From the NCBI RefSeq assembly GCF_000420625.1, contig NZ_ATVH01000011.1:372001-436000 (forward strand): a DNA stretch of 64,000 bases, given 5' to 3'. The number at the start of each line of letters is the position of its first letter. Position 1 is the stretch's first letter. Origin of the DNA: Fodinicurvata sediminis DSM 21159 (GTDB lineage Bacteria > Pseudomonadota > Alphaproteobacteria > Kiloniellales > DSM-21159). Under the pieces are notes generated by a model that saw only the letters and a program-made list of their open reading frames with translations, searched no databases and was not told the DNA's origin. Shown here piece by piece: positions 39,701 to 47,166 of the stretch. The translations under genes and the position numbers were made by a program.

Positions 39701-42682
39701 CGCGTCCACGGGGCCGCGCGCGCGTGGTGTGCGGCGCAGATTGCCGCCACGGGTCTGCTGCAGGCCGGAATTGGGCGTGCCGGCCAGGACACCGAGAACA
39801 CGCCGGGCCTGGTCGGGGGCGATCCCCAATTCCTTGCCGATGGCCTCGGGATTGATCGGCTTGTTGGTGCGCTGGACGTAACGGCGCAGCCGCTCCACAT
39901 AGTCGCTGGGGCTGAAGTCGCCTAGCGCCTCTTCCGGCTTGGAGGCCTGCTCTCCGTCTTCGATCCGCGCGCCTGACTGCCTATCTCGGGGAGCCTTTCT
40001 CTCCCCAACATCCAGGCCCGCTGCCTCGTATATCTGCTCACGCGCGGATTCCGCGTTGCGAGCATTCCTTTCCAGGCTCTCCTTTGCTCGCTGGTAGTTC
40101 GGGTCATCCGGCGAAAGGCGTGGCTCCGTGCCTTGAGCGTCGCTATATTCTCTGTCGGCGCGCTCAAGGATTAGATCCACGATGTCATGCCTACCCTCAT
40201 CGCGGGCCGTCTGTATGGCAGAAACAGCCGCAACGGGAGTTATATTGCCTTCTCCATCGAAGGTGCCGCTAGTCACGCTGCCGGGCAATGCAGCTAATTC
40301 TAGCGCATTAACCAAGCCGCCCGTCTCGCCTGCATCCTTCCTTTCCATCTCCTCATCTTGCAGGCGACGATATTCAGCATTGAACTGCTCATCATCAGTC
40401 AGGTCGAGGTTATCGCTGCTCGCCCCCTCTGCCGGTGTGTCGAACGACTGCAACTGGCTTTCCGTGGGCTGCTGTGCGTCGGGCCGGCGCGCATAGAGGC
40501 GCCCGCTTTCCGCGTCGTACCGCACCTCGGCGCCCTGCGGCAGGCTGCTGCCCTGCTCGATCTCCTGCCACTTCCTGCCCAGCGTGACGGTTTCGCGCGG
40601 ACTCTGCTGCTGCCCGGCCGTTTGCTCGCCCTCTGTCTCGGCCACGGGGCCATAGAGTGTATCCGCCGACACGGCGCCCTCCGGCAGGTCGGCATCGTCA
40701 GTGGCCTGCTCAGGCAGGACCTGAACGGGATCATCAGGGCCGAAACGGAAGGCCATGCCCTCATCCGTGCGCACATCAACATTGCCGGCCTCATCACGGC
40801 TCTCGACCGTGCCTGTTACTTCCCCTTGCGGAGTCTGGATGCGCACCCGCTCACTTTGTGGCGCGCTCCCCTCCGCCGCTGGCTGTGTTTCCTCTTGTTG
40901 CTCTTGGCGCACGCGTCCCTCAAGCGCCGGGAACGGGACAGCGATCATGCGCCCATCGTCGAGGCGGATTTTCGGGCCAGGGCCGCGCGGATCGTCACTG
41001 AAGGCGTCCTCGACTGTCCCGGTCGCCTCGCTGTTGTCGGGCAGTGTGACCGTGACGCGGCTCCCGATGGTCGGAAAGCCGGCTTCCTCCAGGATCTTGT
41101 TGGCGCTCTGGCTGCCCTGGGCATCGCGTACCGTTTCCTGGCCCTGCTGGATCAGGTCGGTCGGGATCGGGCTGGACTCGTCCTCGGGGGTGGGGGGTGG
41201 TGCTGTCTCGCGGGCCCGTTCGCGCTCTCCCGTCGGTTCTGGGGGCGCGCCACGACGGCGCCCGGCGAAATTCCGAAGGGCGAGGCGTGCAGCCTCGGAA
41301 ACAGCGCCCACACCGGAACCGATACCGGCTGATGGCACAACACCTTCCCCAAGCTCCTGCTCGGGCTTGTAGGTGTCTCGAGCAATCATGTTCTGCAGCC
41401 ATTCCTGGCCGCCTTCCTGGAAGCCTTCGATAAAGGCCTGGAAGCCGATACGGCCGGAAACGCGCAAGGCGTCCCCAAGCATGTTTGTCGGCACGTTGAT
41501 GGCTTTCCCGCCGGGGATTGGGATGCGCCCCAACAGAACCTCGACGGGCACCGAGTCTGTCATGCCAGGGATAACGCCAAGCCGCGCAGCTTCAATGATC
41601 TGCTCTTCACTGGCGCCGTCCTCTATGGCGCGCTCCACGGCCTCACCGGAACCAGCAAAGGCAAATATGGCAGGGCCGGCAAGCTGACCGCCAGGCAATG
41701 CGCTAACACCAACACCTGCCGCAACAGACCCTAGCCCTTGGCCCAACTGGCGCCCAATGCTTTCCTCATAACCCGGCTCGGCTGGGAACAGGCCGCGCCC
41801 GAACTCAGTGATCTCCCGGCCCGTCTCGACGAGGGGGGTTTCCTCCAAGGGTTGGCTGGCAAGATCCTCGATCCTTGCACGCGCCTGCTGCTGCTGTTCA
41901 GGCGTCATGTGCTGATAGCCGATTGGATCCTCTTGCTCTGGAACAGGCTCACCGCTGTCAATGCGATCCATGACAGTCAACTGGTCACGCAAGAAGCCCT
42001 GGGACGTAGCCCCCATACCCGTGAGGGACGTGCCCCCCAATGAAACAGTCCCTCCCGGGATTGCCTTCCCGGCCTCCGCTACATTCTGGACAGTGCGCTC
42101 CAGCGCGTTGTGCGAAGGCGCCTGCCCCTCCCGTAGGCTCGCGCGCAAATCCTCATTCTGCTGTATGGTTTCGTTATAGCTCTCCGCGCTCGCGTTATAT
42201 TGCTCCGAGCGCTTTCTGAAGTCCTCCGCCCTGCGATTGAATGCCTCCAGGTCTCTGTTGAAAGCACGCCTCTCCTGTTCGGTGGATATGGTCGCACGGC
42301 GCTCTTCCAGTGCCCTGGCCTGCTGTTCAAGTTCAGAGGCTTCGGCACCCAGGGCCTCGCTCTTTTTCTTGCTCGGTGGGACAGCCAGCCGCCGCCACCT
42401 ATCAAGTTCGCGCAAGGCCTCATCGCGCTCTTCGCGGCTCATACCGTCCGAATCCATCGCCTCGGCGCCCTCATCGCCGATACGCGACCCGCCATAGTTC
42501 CGGCGCAGGTTGAAGCCGCCGATTTCCTCGGGCGGCGTATAACCGTCCTCGACAGGGGACAGACCCGTGGTGTCCAGGGGCGTCAGGCCCTTGGTGTCGA
42601 GGCCCCCGCTCCTGCTTTCCTGCTCGACTTCTTCCAGGTCGCTGGTGTCGAGGGGCCGCAGCCCTTCCGTATCAAGCGCCAT
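30731..42682 (-). CDS. Giant polyvalent protein (3,983 aa)
   Basis: A multi-domain phage polyvalent protein, probably packaged and injected. From the N terminus: LDTxGLxP repeats (2-46); a Gly/Ala-rich hydrophobic region (about 300-480); long Gln/Glu-rich linkers; a GNAT (about 1415-1500, RRQGVASRLYDAA); an ADP-ribosyltransferase-like region (about 1520-1665); LPD1-like region (about 1985-2070) with zincin HEWWH (2077-2081); JAB/MPN motif HHNHP...SGGD (about 2322-2335); an LPD3- or nuclease-like region (about 2530-2660); a second zincin HEAFH (2783-2787); an ART-PolyVal-like domain (about 2937-3104); an LPD38-like region (about 3390-3780); and a basic coiled-coil end. Domain names follow the polyvalent-protein families described by the Aravind group; boundaries are by eye. 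Confidence 0.88.
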   Translation of the reverse strand: MALDTEGLRPLDTSDLEEVEQESRSGGLDTKGLTPLDTTGLSPVEDGYTPPEEIGGFNLRRNYGGSRIGDEGAEAMDSDGMSREERDEALRELDRWRRLAVPPSKKKSEALGAEASELEQQARALEERRATISTEQERRAFNRDLEAFNRRAEDFRKRSEQYNASAESYNETIQQNEDLRASLREGQAPSHNALERTVQNVAEAGKAIPGGTVSLGGTSLTGMGATSQGFLRDQLTVMDRIDSGEPVPEQEDPIGYQHMTPEQQQQARARIEDLASQPLEETPLVETGREITEFGRGLFPAEPGYEESIGRQLGQGLGSVAAGVGVSALPGGQLAGPAIFAFAGSGEAVERAIEDGASEEQIIEAARLGVIPGMTDSVPVEVLLGRIPIPGGKAINVPTNMLGDALRVSGRIGFQAFIEGFQEGGQEWLQNMIARDTYKPEQELGEGVVPSAGIGSGVGAVSEAARLALRNFAGRRRGAPPEPTGERERARETAPPPTPEDESSPIPTDLIQQGQETVRDAQGSQSANKILEEAGFPTIGSRVTVTLPDNSEATGTVEDAFSDDPRGPGPKIRLDDGRMIAVPFPALEGRVRQEQQEETQPAAEGSAPQSERVRIQTPQGEVTGTVESRDEAGNVDVRTDEGMAFRFGPDDPVQVLPEQATDDADLPEGAVSADTLYGPVAETEGEQTAGQQQSPRETVTLGRKWQEIEQGSSLPQGAEVRYDAESGRLYARRPDAQQPTESQLQSFDTPAEGASSDNLDLTDDEQFNAEYRRLQDEEMERKDAGETGGLVNALELAALPGSVTSGTFDGEGNITPVAAVSAIQTARDEGRHDIVDLILERADREYSDAQGTEPRLSPDDPNYQRAKESLERNARNAESAREQIYEAAGLDVGERKAPRDRQSGARIEDGEQASKPEEALGDFSPSDYVERLRRYVQRTNKPINPEAIGKELGIAPDQARRVLGVLAGTPNSGLQQTRGGNLRRTPRARGPVDAARFLASRGGVRDDAGHDLRRGRNLQTITPAGPLIRNTGLSIDDAGEALWQAGYFGPPDTTERPSEDQVLELLERTSRQRVYRPEDTEQIESQRREQEQADEERAVRDEVRAFGREIGQPLSESDISAILSIMSADGLDAEGATDLYVERLAIQAAEDLERETGDQSYEEIPFGEPLEPAQDDQAPGARSEGPTRQQQDAGEGQEGSPPAEGPGAPGGQQTQVTTEQTDQGEQQPASQQGRAAPLTESEARQEALRLIRGGQETAGVSQTADGRRFNWSIGQPVSPKVPRASNQLQIEDQRGEIHSFSVAELRREIAGEQSTQQQAPTVEQTEQGEQNVLPGAEQESQRQQTERGMEGRQRGQGEQRGVDGLELFDPDSRPTAQQDIFDQPQTAVESAPSDLDQGPLSGIEQGQPGISIEQQGVGEGRNVRVVQRDEQGNPIGVLSFPTTPEGRVNAESAEGIIVFVRPENRRQGVASRLYDAAIEAGFDVDAISGARTLTNDGRSFVSARQERRGTESRPIDSDTLATGQPIRGTLYRVDGISPEQMYRGAQVPILGDGAYGALTQEGARSFAEDQSAQVREEPVNLENPLVITNDQEWRALTREAGWEFPNPFGLSQEETQTQVDALQRLVQSRGHDGVAVVFPDTPYDMDENNNSIKNIRNVFGAPQVVSYRGQQQEAATETPFSQEGAQPANAGQSRIDDFGEVLEGARKHYAQQYRDQIAEAAESDTESLPLSRAWPEPNYQQLVDDGVDPWVVGFVHAARDEVPAKPRKDYRVREWARQVEMLRDGLTRHLLSGAITKEQVLSKLEERQFRRMRKELGDRADLYAAAGHEKSLRGVKMALGTYSVMDGQELDPPQTLWTVQRDPKATAFSNWPRQLAKGETREDAIADFVERYNEIETQPKASKQVRFEIYSYRGQEGYWIGKKIGRDQIDLRHFSTVKEARQFLANNREQLEQDLEAFRHIPDHRKENDAPRVGEDHRQGEDATPDLFSETFGFKGVQFGNYVRGAERQQSLNEAYDALLDLAGVLNLPARALSLNGELGLAFGARGKGGRSGGAAHYEPDTVVINLTKNKGAGSLAHEWWHALDNYFSRQRGEPTQFMTNRPKSINEGVRPEMVQAFQDVISTIRTTGMAQRSRNLDKRRTKAYWSTDIEMSARAFESYIIAKLQDAEQANDYLANIVSEEIFAIEDGYPYARASELPEIRAAFDGFFNTVEVQETDQGAAMYSVEGTSNSSNDAAPFISEDRAWRDALGERSPASVAGNRAARRFVLDRGRLDDSEHMVIIDTSQGRTASVGTTKQHTAVRFEPGMNRQTLDPSFALVGHHNHPQKTALSGGDVALLGGGGLRLIFAHGNGGVMTAARLTPEAKRAMAKGGEENRTVLRRLHNAAYYGVYDTFIGAIRDGRLTVEEANEHHPELNNRILAELGVIEYFTSFSEADNPAYREALDEGKRRVRDAAQRQIPGLQLSDGGRAIAVRANFDMAKVLGEDAPGAGGRSRGADGDRTRRGSDRAEGEGGPVSPEQLQLLEGRPLFAAHLNGDELGQNLTFRQLRDNALNWFRNNLQGGSVVNAETGRTIQFGNAGSKRTVSGKGEDLLRLVPALRDILEKGSFLESMADRRGRPDVKAIHVLSAQVILDGRPLDVVALVRETQNGDFYYDLRKDNQPGARWAVGRTTTEGLVDDQVPTPALEGDAEQVLNISASLPTINPETGTLTREGVIEHLRRGPLGGMTDTLIEGGHVVLHHSRQSLGASTPDGVHAATTPDGTIHLVSSALTPETATPALLHEAFHSHVEPLLGTRQWKKLQRDLKRVAEHARNTNGRSNRIWRESQQRVENAESIGVMMSDAQKIEEFGAYAIENYENAPQSLRKVVDDIIGHIKAWLQRRFSIQAGQVTPSQLRALAAQALRSHARKKAPRAEGEYQSYSISDVLPGEAGQTQTPEFRRWFGDSKVVDANGEPLVVYHGTTTDGSIFDRFDEGRTQSVVGFFSPSAEFAATFSDGDGATVMPVYLRVERPFDANSEEDVAALGKELGMSENEGVVEEVDGGLYTGIEKPHVIDAIQAAGFDGAYVLDGPDGPVNIAVFRPDQIKSATGNQGTFDPNNPDIRYSIGKPSDKFDDLSDTQKSFLDKIGPETVTQSLGDRFRQMRENLALRVRQAGVDRYAALLRNDQAIHGEDTLEGSIASSSWVLARMSNSAGGAVSAMLNHGRLYLDKEQKVLDIREGTTGLREVLNQLGSPAEVDRFMGWVAANRARMLSEQGRENLFTPDEIDAGIGLSQGQLSDGRNRPVMYNWAWQEFKQYRADVLEIAEQAGIITSEQRETWAEEFYVPFYRILEDDNVGGPGRSDSLARQQAYKELKGGTQNLNDLLENTLLNFHHLLQASLKNQAALQAVENAEALGIATPTTEEQRDRKMSTFVLKNGERQWYDIEDGLTFKALSALNHAGLNNPAMKILRGFKRIFTNMTTITPQFMVANTLRDSLSAMATSPTSPVPFLNALRGGASYGHAGTRARMLASGASFDFGYVYGQDPDSIRTSLRGNMRRAKVLSDPQLIPGVLVKSWRAWNDVTNVAENVNRAGIFERNQAQGKLRAAFESRDLMDFSAHGDAIALRIMIDTIPFLNARIQGLDKLYRSGVKPGAKTVAGRGTASDKKKFARFGAVIGALAIMEMLNYLNNWDDEEYRKLEDWQKDTYWVFRFGDNMFFIPKPFEVGAIATMAGRALEQYVDPTVGGGKFLERIGAMLTDTFSMDMPQAVKPSLEVLMNRDTFTDRPIENIGMQRLSPSLRSRPDSSFISEYVSEGMEETLGRTGMDGWVLSPVQIDHLIRGYLGSVGASGAALADTIWRRAHGEEKPYRHWHEYQPIRRFYKDLTQEDYYTAYATEFYEALKEADQAYSDIQHLKRYGELEEARSVMNKSRHQLEMRKALNRVQRDLSDISRQMKIVQSDEELSAEAKRMKLDRLRSLRNAIQKRVGKELERRRAERTAAE

Positions 42683-42691
42683 GTCCCCCGC

Positions 42692-43627
42692 CTACTTCGT
42701 AAATAGCTCGCCATCGACCTCGATAACCGCACCCGCGGCCGCGTTCGCCTTGAACCAGTCGATGTGGGCCTGCGTCGTCGCCTTGTAGGGATCAGACCTC
42801 GAACCCTGGCCGGGAGGCGTCTTGCTGGCACTGGTGCCCTTCTGGCCGGTCCCGCTGCCTGCGCCGCTGCCGCCGGCCTGGCTGCCTTGGTCGCGCCCTG
42901 CGGGGGCACGCTGCTCGCCCTGCTGCTGGTTGCTCATGAGCCCCCTGCTCTGCTGCTGGCCGCCTGACGCGCTCTCGCGCCCCAGGATCTCGTTGGCGCG
43001 CCGCTCGACCCAAGCCTCCTTGCTGCCGGCACCCTCCCAGGCATCTTCGTCAGAACCAAAGAATCCAGGGGCACGCTCGCTGGCTTCCATCTCAGCTTGC
43101 TCGCGCGCGTCCCTGGGCGTCATATCGCGGCTCCCGCCAGCAGAGAGATAGTCCGCGATCGCGCTCCAGCGCTCACCGCCGCGTGAGTCCTCCATGTTGC
43201 GCATGTGCTGGATTAGCGCGTTCCAGTCAGTCCCCCCCAATTCATCCGTATAGCGCTCTTTCAGTTCGTCGTACGTGCGCTTTTCGCCCGCTGACATCTC
43301 GATACTCGCCAGAGGGTCCTCACTAGATCCGCCGCCCGAACCACTGCTTCCCAGGCTCGCCTCATGCGTGGCCGTCTCCCGCCGCAGGTCGTGCTCAAAG
43401 GACAGCAGGCCCTTTTCGCGCTTCAGGTCCGCCTGGGCGTCCTCCTGCTCCCAGGCCCGCTCGCGCTTCTGGTCTTCCAGATCCCACTGACGCTCCTGCA
43501 GGCGCTCACGTTGGCGCCGGGCCTCCTTGGCAGCAGCAAGAGCGGCCTCCCGCTTGGCCGCAGTTCGCTGGGCCAGCCCCTCTCCAAGTCCGGCCAGCGC
43601 GCCGCCGGCAATGGCTTTCCAGGACAT
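42692..43627 (-). CDS. Probable internal virion protein
   Basis: A 311-residue protein with a small hydrophobic N terminus (AIAGGALAGLGEGLA), a long charged helix (about 20-85), and a disordered Gln/Gly/Ser-rich stretch (about 225-285) before WFKANAAAGAVIEVDGELF. Low-complexity helical proteins next to a giant polyvalent protein are typical of podoviral ejection proteins. No catalytic motif seen. Starts in a TAATG overlap with the upstream gene. Confidence 0.65.
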   Translation of the reverse strand: MSWKAIAGGALAGLGEGLAQRTAAKREAALAAAKEARRQRERLQERQWDLEDQKRERAWEQEDAQADLKREKGLLSFEHDLRRETATHEASLGSSGSGGGSSEDPLASIEMSAGEKRTYDELKERYTDELGGTDWNALIQHMRNMEDSRGGERWSAIADYLSAGGSRDMTPRDAREQAEMEASERAPGFFGSDEDAWEGAGSKEAWVERRANEILGRESASGGQQQSRGLMSNQQQGEQRAPAGRDQGSQAGGSGAGSGTGQKGTSASKTPPGQGSRSDPYKATTQAHIDWFKANAAAGAVIEVDGELFTK

Positions 43628-44502
43628 TACTGCCTCCCTCTGCGACGACGGCGACGGGGCGGCTTGCTTTGCCGGCGCCCACCGCCCTGTTGCTGGCCAC
43701 CACCAGACTGTTCCCCTTGCCCCTGGCCGGCCTGCTGACGGCGCGCACGCGCCTGTTGCCCACCATTAAGGCGTAGCTGCTCGGGCGACTGGCCGCCCTG
43801 CTGCTGGGCCGCCATCTGCTGCAACTGCTCGGGGCTTGGCGCGCTCTCGGCGTATTCCTTGACGCCGGGCAGCATTTCATCAAGCCACCCTTCCTGGTCG
43901 GCCTGCTTCATGACCTGGAACTCGCGCTCCAGGGCCTCGGTGTTGAGCTTGCCCTGCTGCTGGCGGGTGACACGATAGGTGTCCAGCGCAATGAACCAGG
44001 CCGATTCCATCTCATCCTGGCTGAACTCGTGGATCCCGGCCGTCTCCGCCAATTCGACCATGAGGGACAGCAGTTCCGAGGTGCCGTGATACTTGACCGA
44101 CACGGGAATTTCGTTGCCCTGCCCCTCGGCGCTGTCCTCCAGGCGCATGGTGACGGTGGCCGTGGTCTGCCCCAGGCCTTCAATCGGGTTGCCGTCGCCC
44201 TCGATGGCGTTGAGCAACTGCGGCATGGCCTGCTCGTCGTAGATCAGGTTCATGCCGTTGACCACAAAGCGGTTGTACTGCGCCTGCATCTCGGGCGAGA
44301 CGTTCCGCTTCTGGCGGGACTGGCGGCTCGGATCCGGGTTGCGACCGCGCCGCTGGCCCTGACCCTGACCCTGCTGGTCCTGGCCGCGCCGCCGCTGCTG
44401 CTGTCCCGAAGGGCGTCCGCCGCCCCCTTGCTGCTGCCCCTCAGCCGACTGGAGCCCTTCGGGGTTCAGTGCCGAACCGTCCATGAGTCCGCGTTTTGCC
44501 AT
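43627..44502 (-). CDS. Probable internal virion protein, Gln-rich
   Basis: A 291-residue protein with a structured centre (about 75-225: MNLIYDEQAMPQLLNAIEG, VSVKYHGTSELLSLMVELAE, ESAWFIALDTYRV) between Gln/Gly/Arg-rich ends; the C terminus is poly-basic (PPRRRRRRGRQ). Such ends can bind DNA or other virion proteins. No named family recognised. Confidence 0.65.
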   Translation of the reverse strand: MAKRGLMDGSALNPEGLQSAEGQQQGGGGRPSGQQQRRRGQDQQGQGQGQRRGRNPDPSRQSRQKRNVSPEMQAQYNRFVVNGMNLIYDEQAMPQLLNAIEGDGNPIEGLGQTTATVTMRLEDSAEGQGNEIPVSVKYHGTSELLSLMVELAETAGIHEFSQDEMESAWFIALDTYRVTRQQQGKLNTEALEREFQVMKQADQEGWLDEMLPGVKEYAESAPSPEQLQQMAAQQQGGQSPEQLRLNGGQQARARRQQAGQGQGEQSGGGQQQGGGRRQSKPPRRRRRRGRQ

Positions 44503-44514
44503 TGCTGCGCCCCC

Positions 44515-45576
44515 TTATGCTGTGCGCGTCTGCTGCCGGCGCTGCTGTTGCTGACGCGGCTGATAGACGATGCGGCCTTGTTTGCGGTCATAGACGTACT
44601 CACCGCCGCCGTGGACAATGGCGTCCCAGCGATCCACCGGGCTTTCATCGACCTGGCCGCGTGCGGCGGTTCTGTATCCGGCCCCCGGATCAACGCCTCG
44701 GTAGTTGCCCTCGATCCACTTGCGCTCGTCCTCGGCCATTTCGCGGCGCAGCTCCATGCGCTCCTTCATGGCGTCTTCTTCGGACGAACTCATAAGGCCC
44801 TTGCCGACGCCGCTGACGACCTCGCCAACCAGGTCGCCGTTGCGCTCAAGCCAGCCGCCCTCGCCCGCGATGCTGGACAGAAGGCCACCGCCCCCGCCAC
44901 CGGCGCTGCTGCCGGAACCGGAGGCGGCTGAAACGACATCCATCATGCCGCCGTAGCCCCCGGATAGGCCGCTGGAGGCGGCGGAGCCGGCCGACGACAA
45001 CGCCCCGGAATTGGCCGCGTTGACGGCATCCATCATGCCCCCAAAACCGCCTGAAAAGCTCGACCCCTGGTTCGCCAGTTCCGTCGGCCCGGCGATATTG
45101 GCTGCGGCGGCCTTGTCCCCGGTCATGCCAAAGAAAGAGGTGGGGTCGGTCGCCATGCCGAGGCCACCCATAACGCCGCCTGAGATCGCACCCCCCAAGC
45201 CGCCGGTCTGGACGCCCTTCATGATATCGCCGCCGGTGACAGCCGAAACGGCACCGCCAACGAGGGCGCCATAGCCGGCCTGGGTGATCGCCCCCGTCAG
45301 GGTGCTTCCGAGAACTCCGGTTGCGCCGAGCTGGCTGACCGCCCCGGACACGGCGGCCCCCCAGCCTCCGGCAAGGGGCGCAAGGCCTAGGGCCGCACCT
45401 CCCGTGAAAACAGCCGCCCCCGCGGCCAGGGCCAAGGGGAGTATCTTCTTCAGGCCGATATCGCCCAGGAAGTCGCCCACACTGCTCACCGCGTCACCGA
45501 TGGCTCCGACAGCATCTCCAATCGCGTCAGTTACGCTGTCAAAGGCATCGCCGATTGCATCTGCCACGCCACTCAT
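44515..45576 (-). CDS. Probable internal virion protein, Gly/Ala-rich
   Basis: A 353-residue protein. The first 40 residues are amphipathic VxDAIGDA repeats, followed by a hydrophobic Gly/Ala stretch (about 44-140) that could cross a membrane, two copies of a GGFGGMMDAVNAA / GGYGGMMDVVSAA unit (about 177 and 209), and a charged C-terminal part. This pattern suits an ejection protein that forms a channel. Confidence 0.65.
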   Translation of the reverse strand: MSGVADAIGDAFDSVTDAIGDAVGAIGDAVSSVGDFLGDIGLKKILPLALAAGAAVFTGGAALGLAPLAGGWGAAVSGAVSQLGATGVLGSTLTGAITQAGYGALVGGAVSAVTGGDIMKGVQTGGLGGAISGGVMGGLGMATDPTSFFGMTGDKAAAANIAGPTELANQGSSFSGGFGGMMDAVNAANSGALSSAGSAASSGLSGGYGGMMDVVSAASGSGSSAGGGGGGLLSSIAGEGGWLERNGDLVGEVVSGVGKGLMSSSEEDAMKERMELRREMAEDERKWIEGNYRGVDPGAGYRTAARGQVDESPVDRWDAIVHGGGEYVYDRKQGRIVYQPRQQQQRRQQTRTA

Positions 45577-45589
45577 TTGACTGGCTCCT

Positions 45590-46072
45590 TCATCTCACGC
45601 GCCTTTCAAACATCATGCCGCTTTGGGCCAGCCCCTTGCGGCGGTACAGGCGCTCGGTGCGCCGGAAATCACCCACGGCATTGGTGATTCCCAATTTCAC
45701 CTCGACCACCTTGGGATTGGCCTCGCCCCACTCGATCAGGGCATCCAGCAGGCGGCTGGCATCCCTGGGGTCGCCGCTCTGCTTCATCAGCAGGAACAGA
45801 TCGGTTGCCATCAGGCCGTCCAGGACATGATAGAGGCGACTTAGGTGGCCAATCATGAAGCCATGCACCAGGCCGTCCACCTTTTCGGAGACATAGACGA
45901 TCGTGCCCCCTGCACTCTTGTTGCCGTGGCGCTGGATCGAACGGACAAAGAGGGCCTTCGACTCCTTTTCGTTCAGCGCGGCGCGGCCCTCGTAGATGCT
46001 GCGCGCATGGGAATCGCGCAGAACCTCCAGCATGGCCGGGATGTCACGGAAATTGGCGGGGCGAATGCTCAT
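45590..46072 (-). CDS. GNAT-fold acetyltransferase-like phage protein
   Basis: A 160-residue protein starting MSIRPANFRDIPAMLEVLRDSHARS, the beta1-alpha1 pattern of GNAT enzymes; the core continues with GFMIGHLSRLYHV, a LLDALIEWGEANP helix and RTERLYRRKGLAQSG, the usual C-terminal strand region. The acetyl-CoA loop is not canonical, so activity is uncertain. Similar proteins occur among virion genes of T7-like phages. Confidence 0.7.
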   Translation of the reverse strand: MSIRPANFRDIPAMLEVLRDSHARSIYEGRAALNEKESKALFVRSIQRHGNKSAGGTIVYVSEKVDGLVHGFMIGHLSRLYHVLDGLMATDLFLLMKQSGDPRDASRLLDALIEWGEANPKVVEVKLGITNAVGDFRRTERLYRRKGLAQSGMMFERRVR

Positions 46073-46081
46073 GATATGTGC

Positions 46082-46867
46082 CTACTTGCCCCACCTAATG
46101 TCCCGCTGGCGATCACGGTGGTCGCGCTGCCAATCTCTATAGTTATAGCCGCCACCACCGCCGCCGGTCTTGTCGGTGCCGGTCTGCAGGTTGGTCCAGG
46201 ACTGGCCGTTCCAGACTTCAAGGCTGCCGTCCCCAGACTCGGATTCACGCACCTGCCCGACGCGCGGGTTGGCCTCGCTGCCAAGAGGCGCCTCGCCCGG
46301 CGGCAGGAACTCGGGCGTGCCTGGTGTGGTCCACTCAAGCTGAACGCCATACATCTGCTCCAGCAGGGCCATGTTGCTGTCCCGAACACGCCCGGCGTGC
46401 TTGATGTATTCCTCGCGCGCGTCGGCAGGCATCTTGTGATTGTTCATCACCGTGGAGACCATCTGCGAATAGGTGTTCTCATAGGCGGCTGACAGAGACG
46501 CCATCTTTTCCCGTTCGCGCGCGGCGATATCCATGCGGGAGATGTATTCCCGGCTTTCAAGCTGTGCGCCCTGGCGGTTGGCCTGGCTGGCCTGCTGCGC
46601 TTCCTGGCTGGCGATGGGGACGGCCTGTTTCAGGGCCTCGCGGTGGGCCGCGCCAGCGCTCATCGAGGAATTGAGCAGGCCGCGTCGGTTGCCCTCCTGG
46701 CGCCCCTGGGTGCGGGCCTGCTGCATCATGGGGCTGTTTTTCGACATGAGGCCGGTAACGCGCTGAGAAACGCTCTCGTTGCGCTGGTTCACGCGGCCTG
46801 TCCTTGGGTCATATACCATTTGCTTTGCCTCTTCCCGCGTCAGGCGCCACCGGCGCCGCCCAGCCAT
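46082..46867 (-). CDS. Unknown virion-region protein
   Basis: A 261-residue protein, mostly helical and rich in Gln, Arg and Glu (about 1-175), then a short beta-rich module (VWNGQSWTNLQTG) and a Gly-linked tail ending DWQRDHRDRQRDIRWGK. It overlaps the stop of the upstream gene by 28 bp. Probably structural by location only. Confidence 0.6.
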   Translation of the reverse strand: MAGRRRWRLTREEAKQMVYDPRTGRVNQRNESVSQRVTGLMSKNSPMMQQARTQGRQEGNRRGLLNSSMSAGAAHREALKQAVPIASQEAQQASQANRQGAQLESREYISRMDIAAREREKMASLSAAYENTYSQMVSTVMNNHKMPADAREEYIKHAGRVRDSNMALLEQMYGVQLEWTTPGTPEFLPPGEAPLGSEANPRVGQVRESESGDGSLEVWNGQSWTNLQTGTDKTGGGGGGYNYRDWQRDHRDRQRDIRWGK

Positions 46868-47166
46868 TTCGACAGGGCCGTGGCGACCGCGCCGCCCAGG
46901 CCTCCGGCACCAACGCCAAAGCCGACAATCGTATGCAGGACGCGGGCCTTGGTTTTCCGATAGTCGCTGACGCCCTTCTCGCAGTCCCTCAGCCGCTCGT
47001 CCTGCCCCAGGGCCTGGTCCAGCTTTCTGGACAGATCGGTAACGTCCTTATGCAGGGCCGTCATCTGCTCGCGCGTGATTTCGCGCGACTTGGCCCCGTT
47101 GTCGGCCTCCTTCTTCAGCCCTTCCACATCGCCCACGAGCCGATAGAGGATTTGCCGTTCCGTCAT
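46840..47166 (-). CDS. Coiled-coil protein with C-terminal membrane helix
   Basis: A 108-residue protein starting MTERQILYRLVGDVEGLKKEADN: an amphipathic coiled coil (about 8-70) and one C-terminal membrane helix (about 83-105). The layout resembles XhlA-type and DUF1515-type phage proteins linked to lysis or membrane anchoring. The start at 47166 is preferred to 47193 by its Shine-Dalgarno region. Confidence 0.6.
   Translation of the reverse strand: MTERQILYRLVGDVEGLKKEADNGAKSREITREQMTALHKDVTDLSRKLDQALGQDERLRDCEKGVSDYRKTKARVLHTIVGFGVGAGGLGGAVATALSKWLGGAGGA

Noticed and set aside
36437-39925. 1,162-codon plus-strand open frame opposite the giant gene
   Set aside because: It is antisense to conserved domains of the giant protein, has no start signals or family-like features, and long opposite frames are expected in GC-rich DNA.
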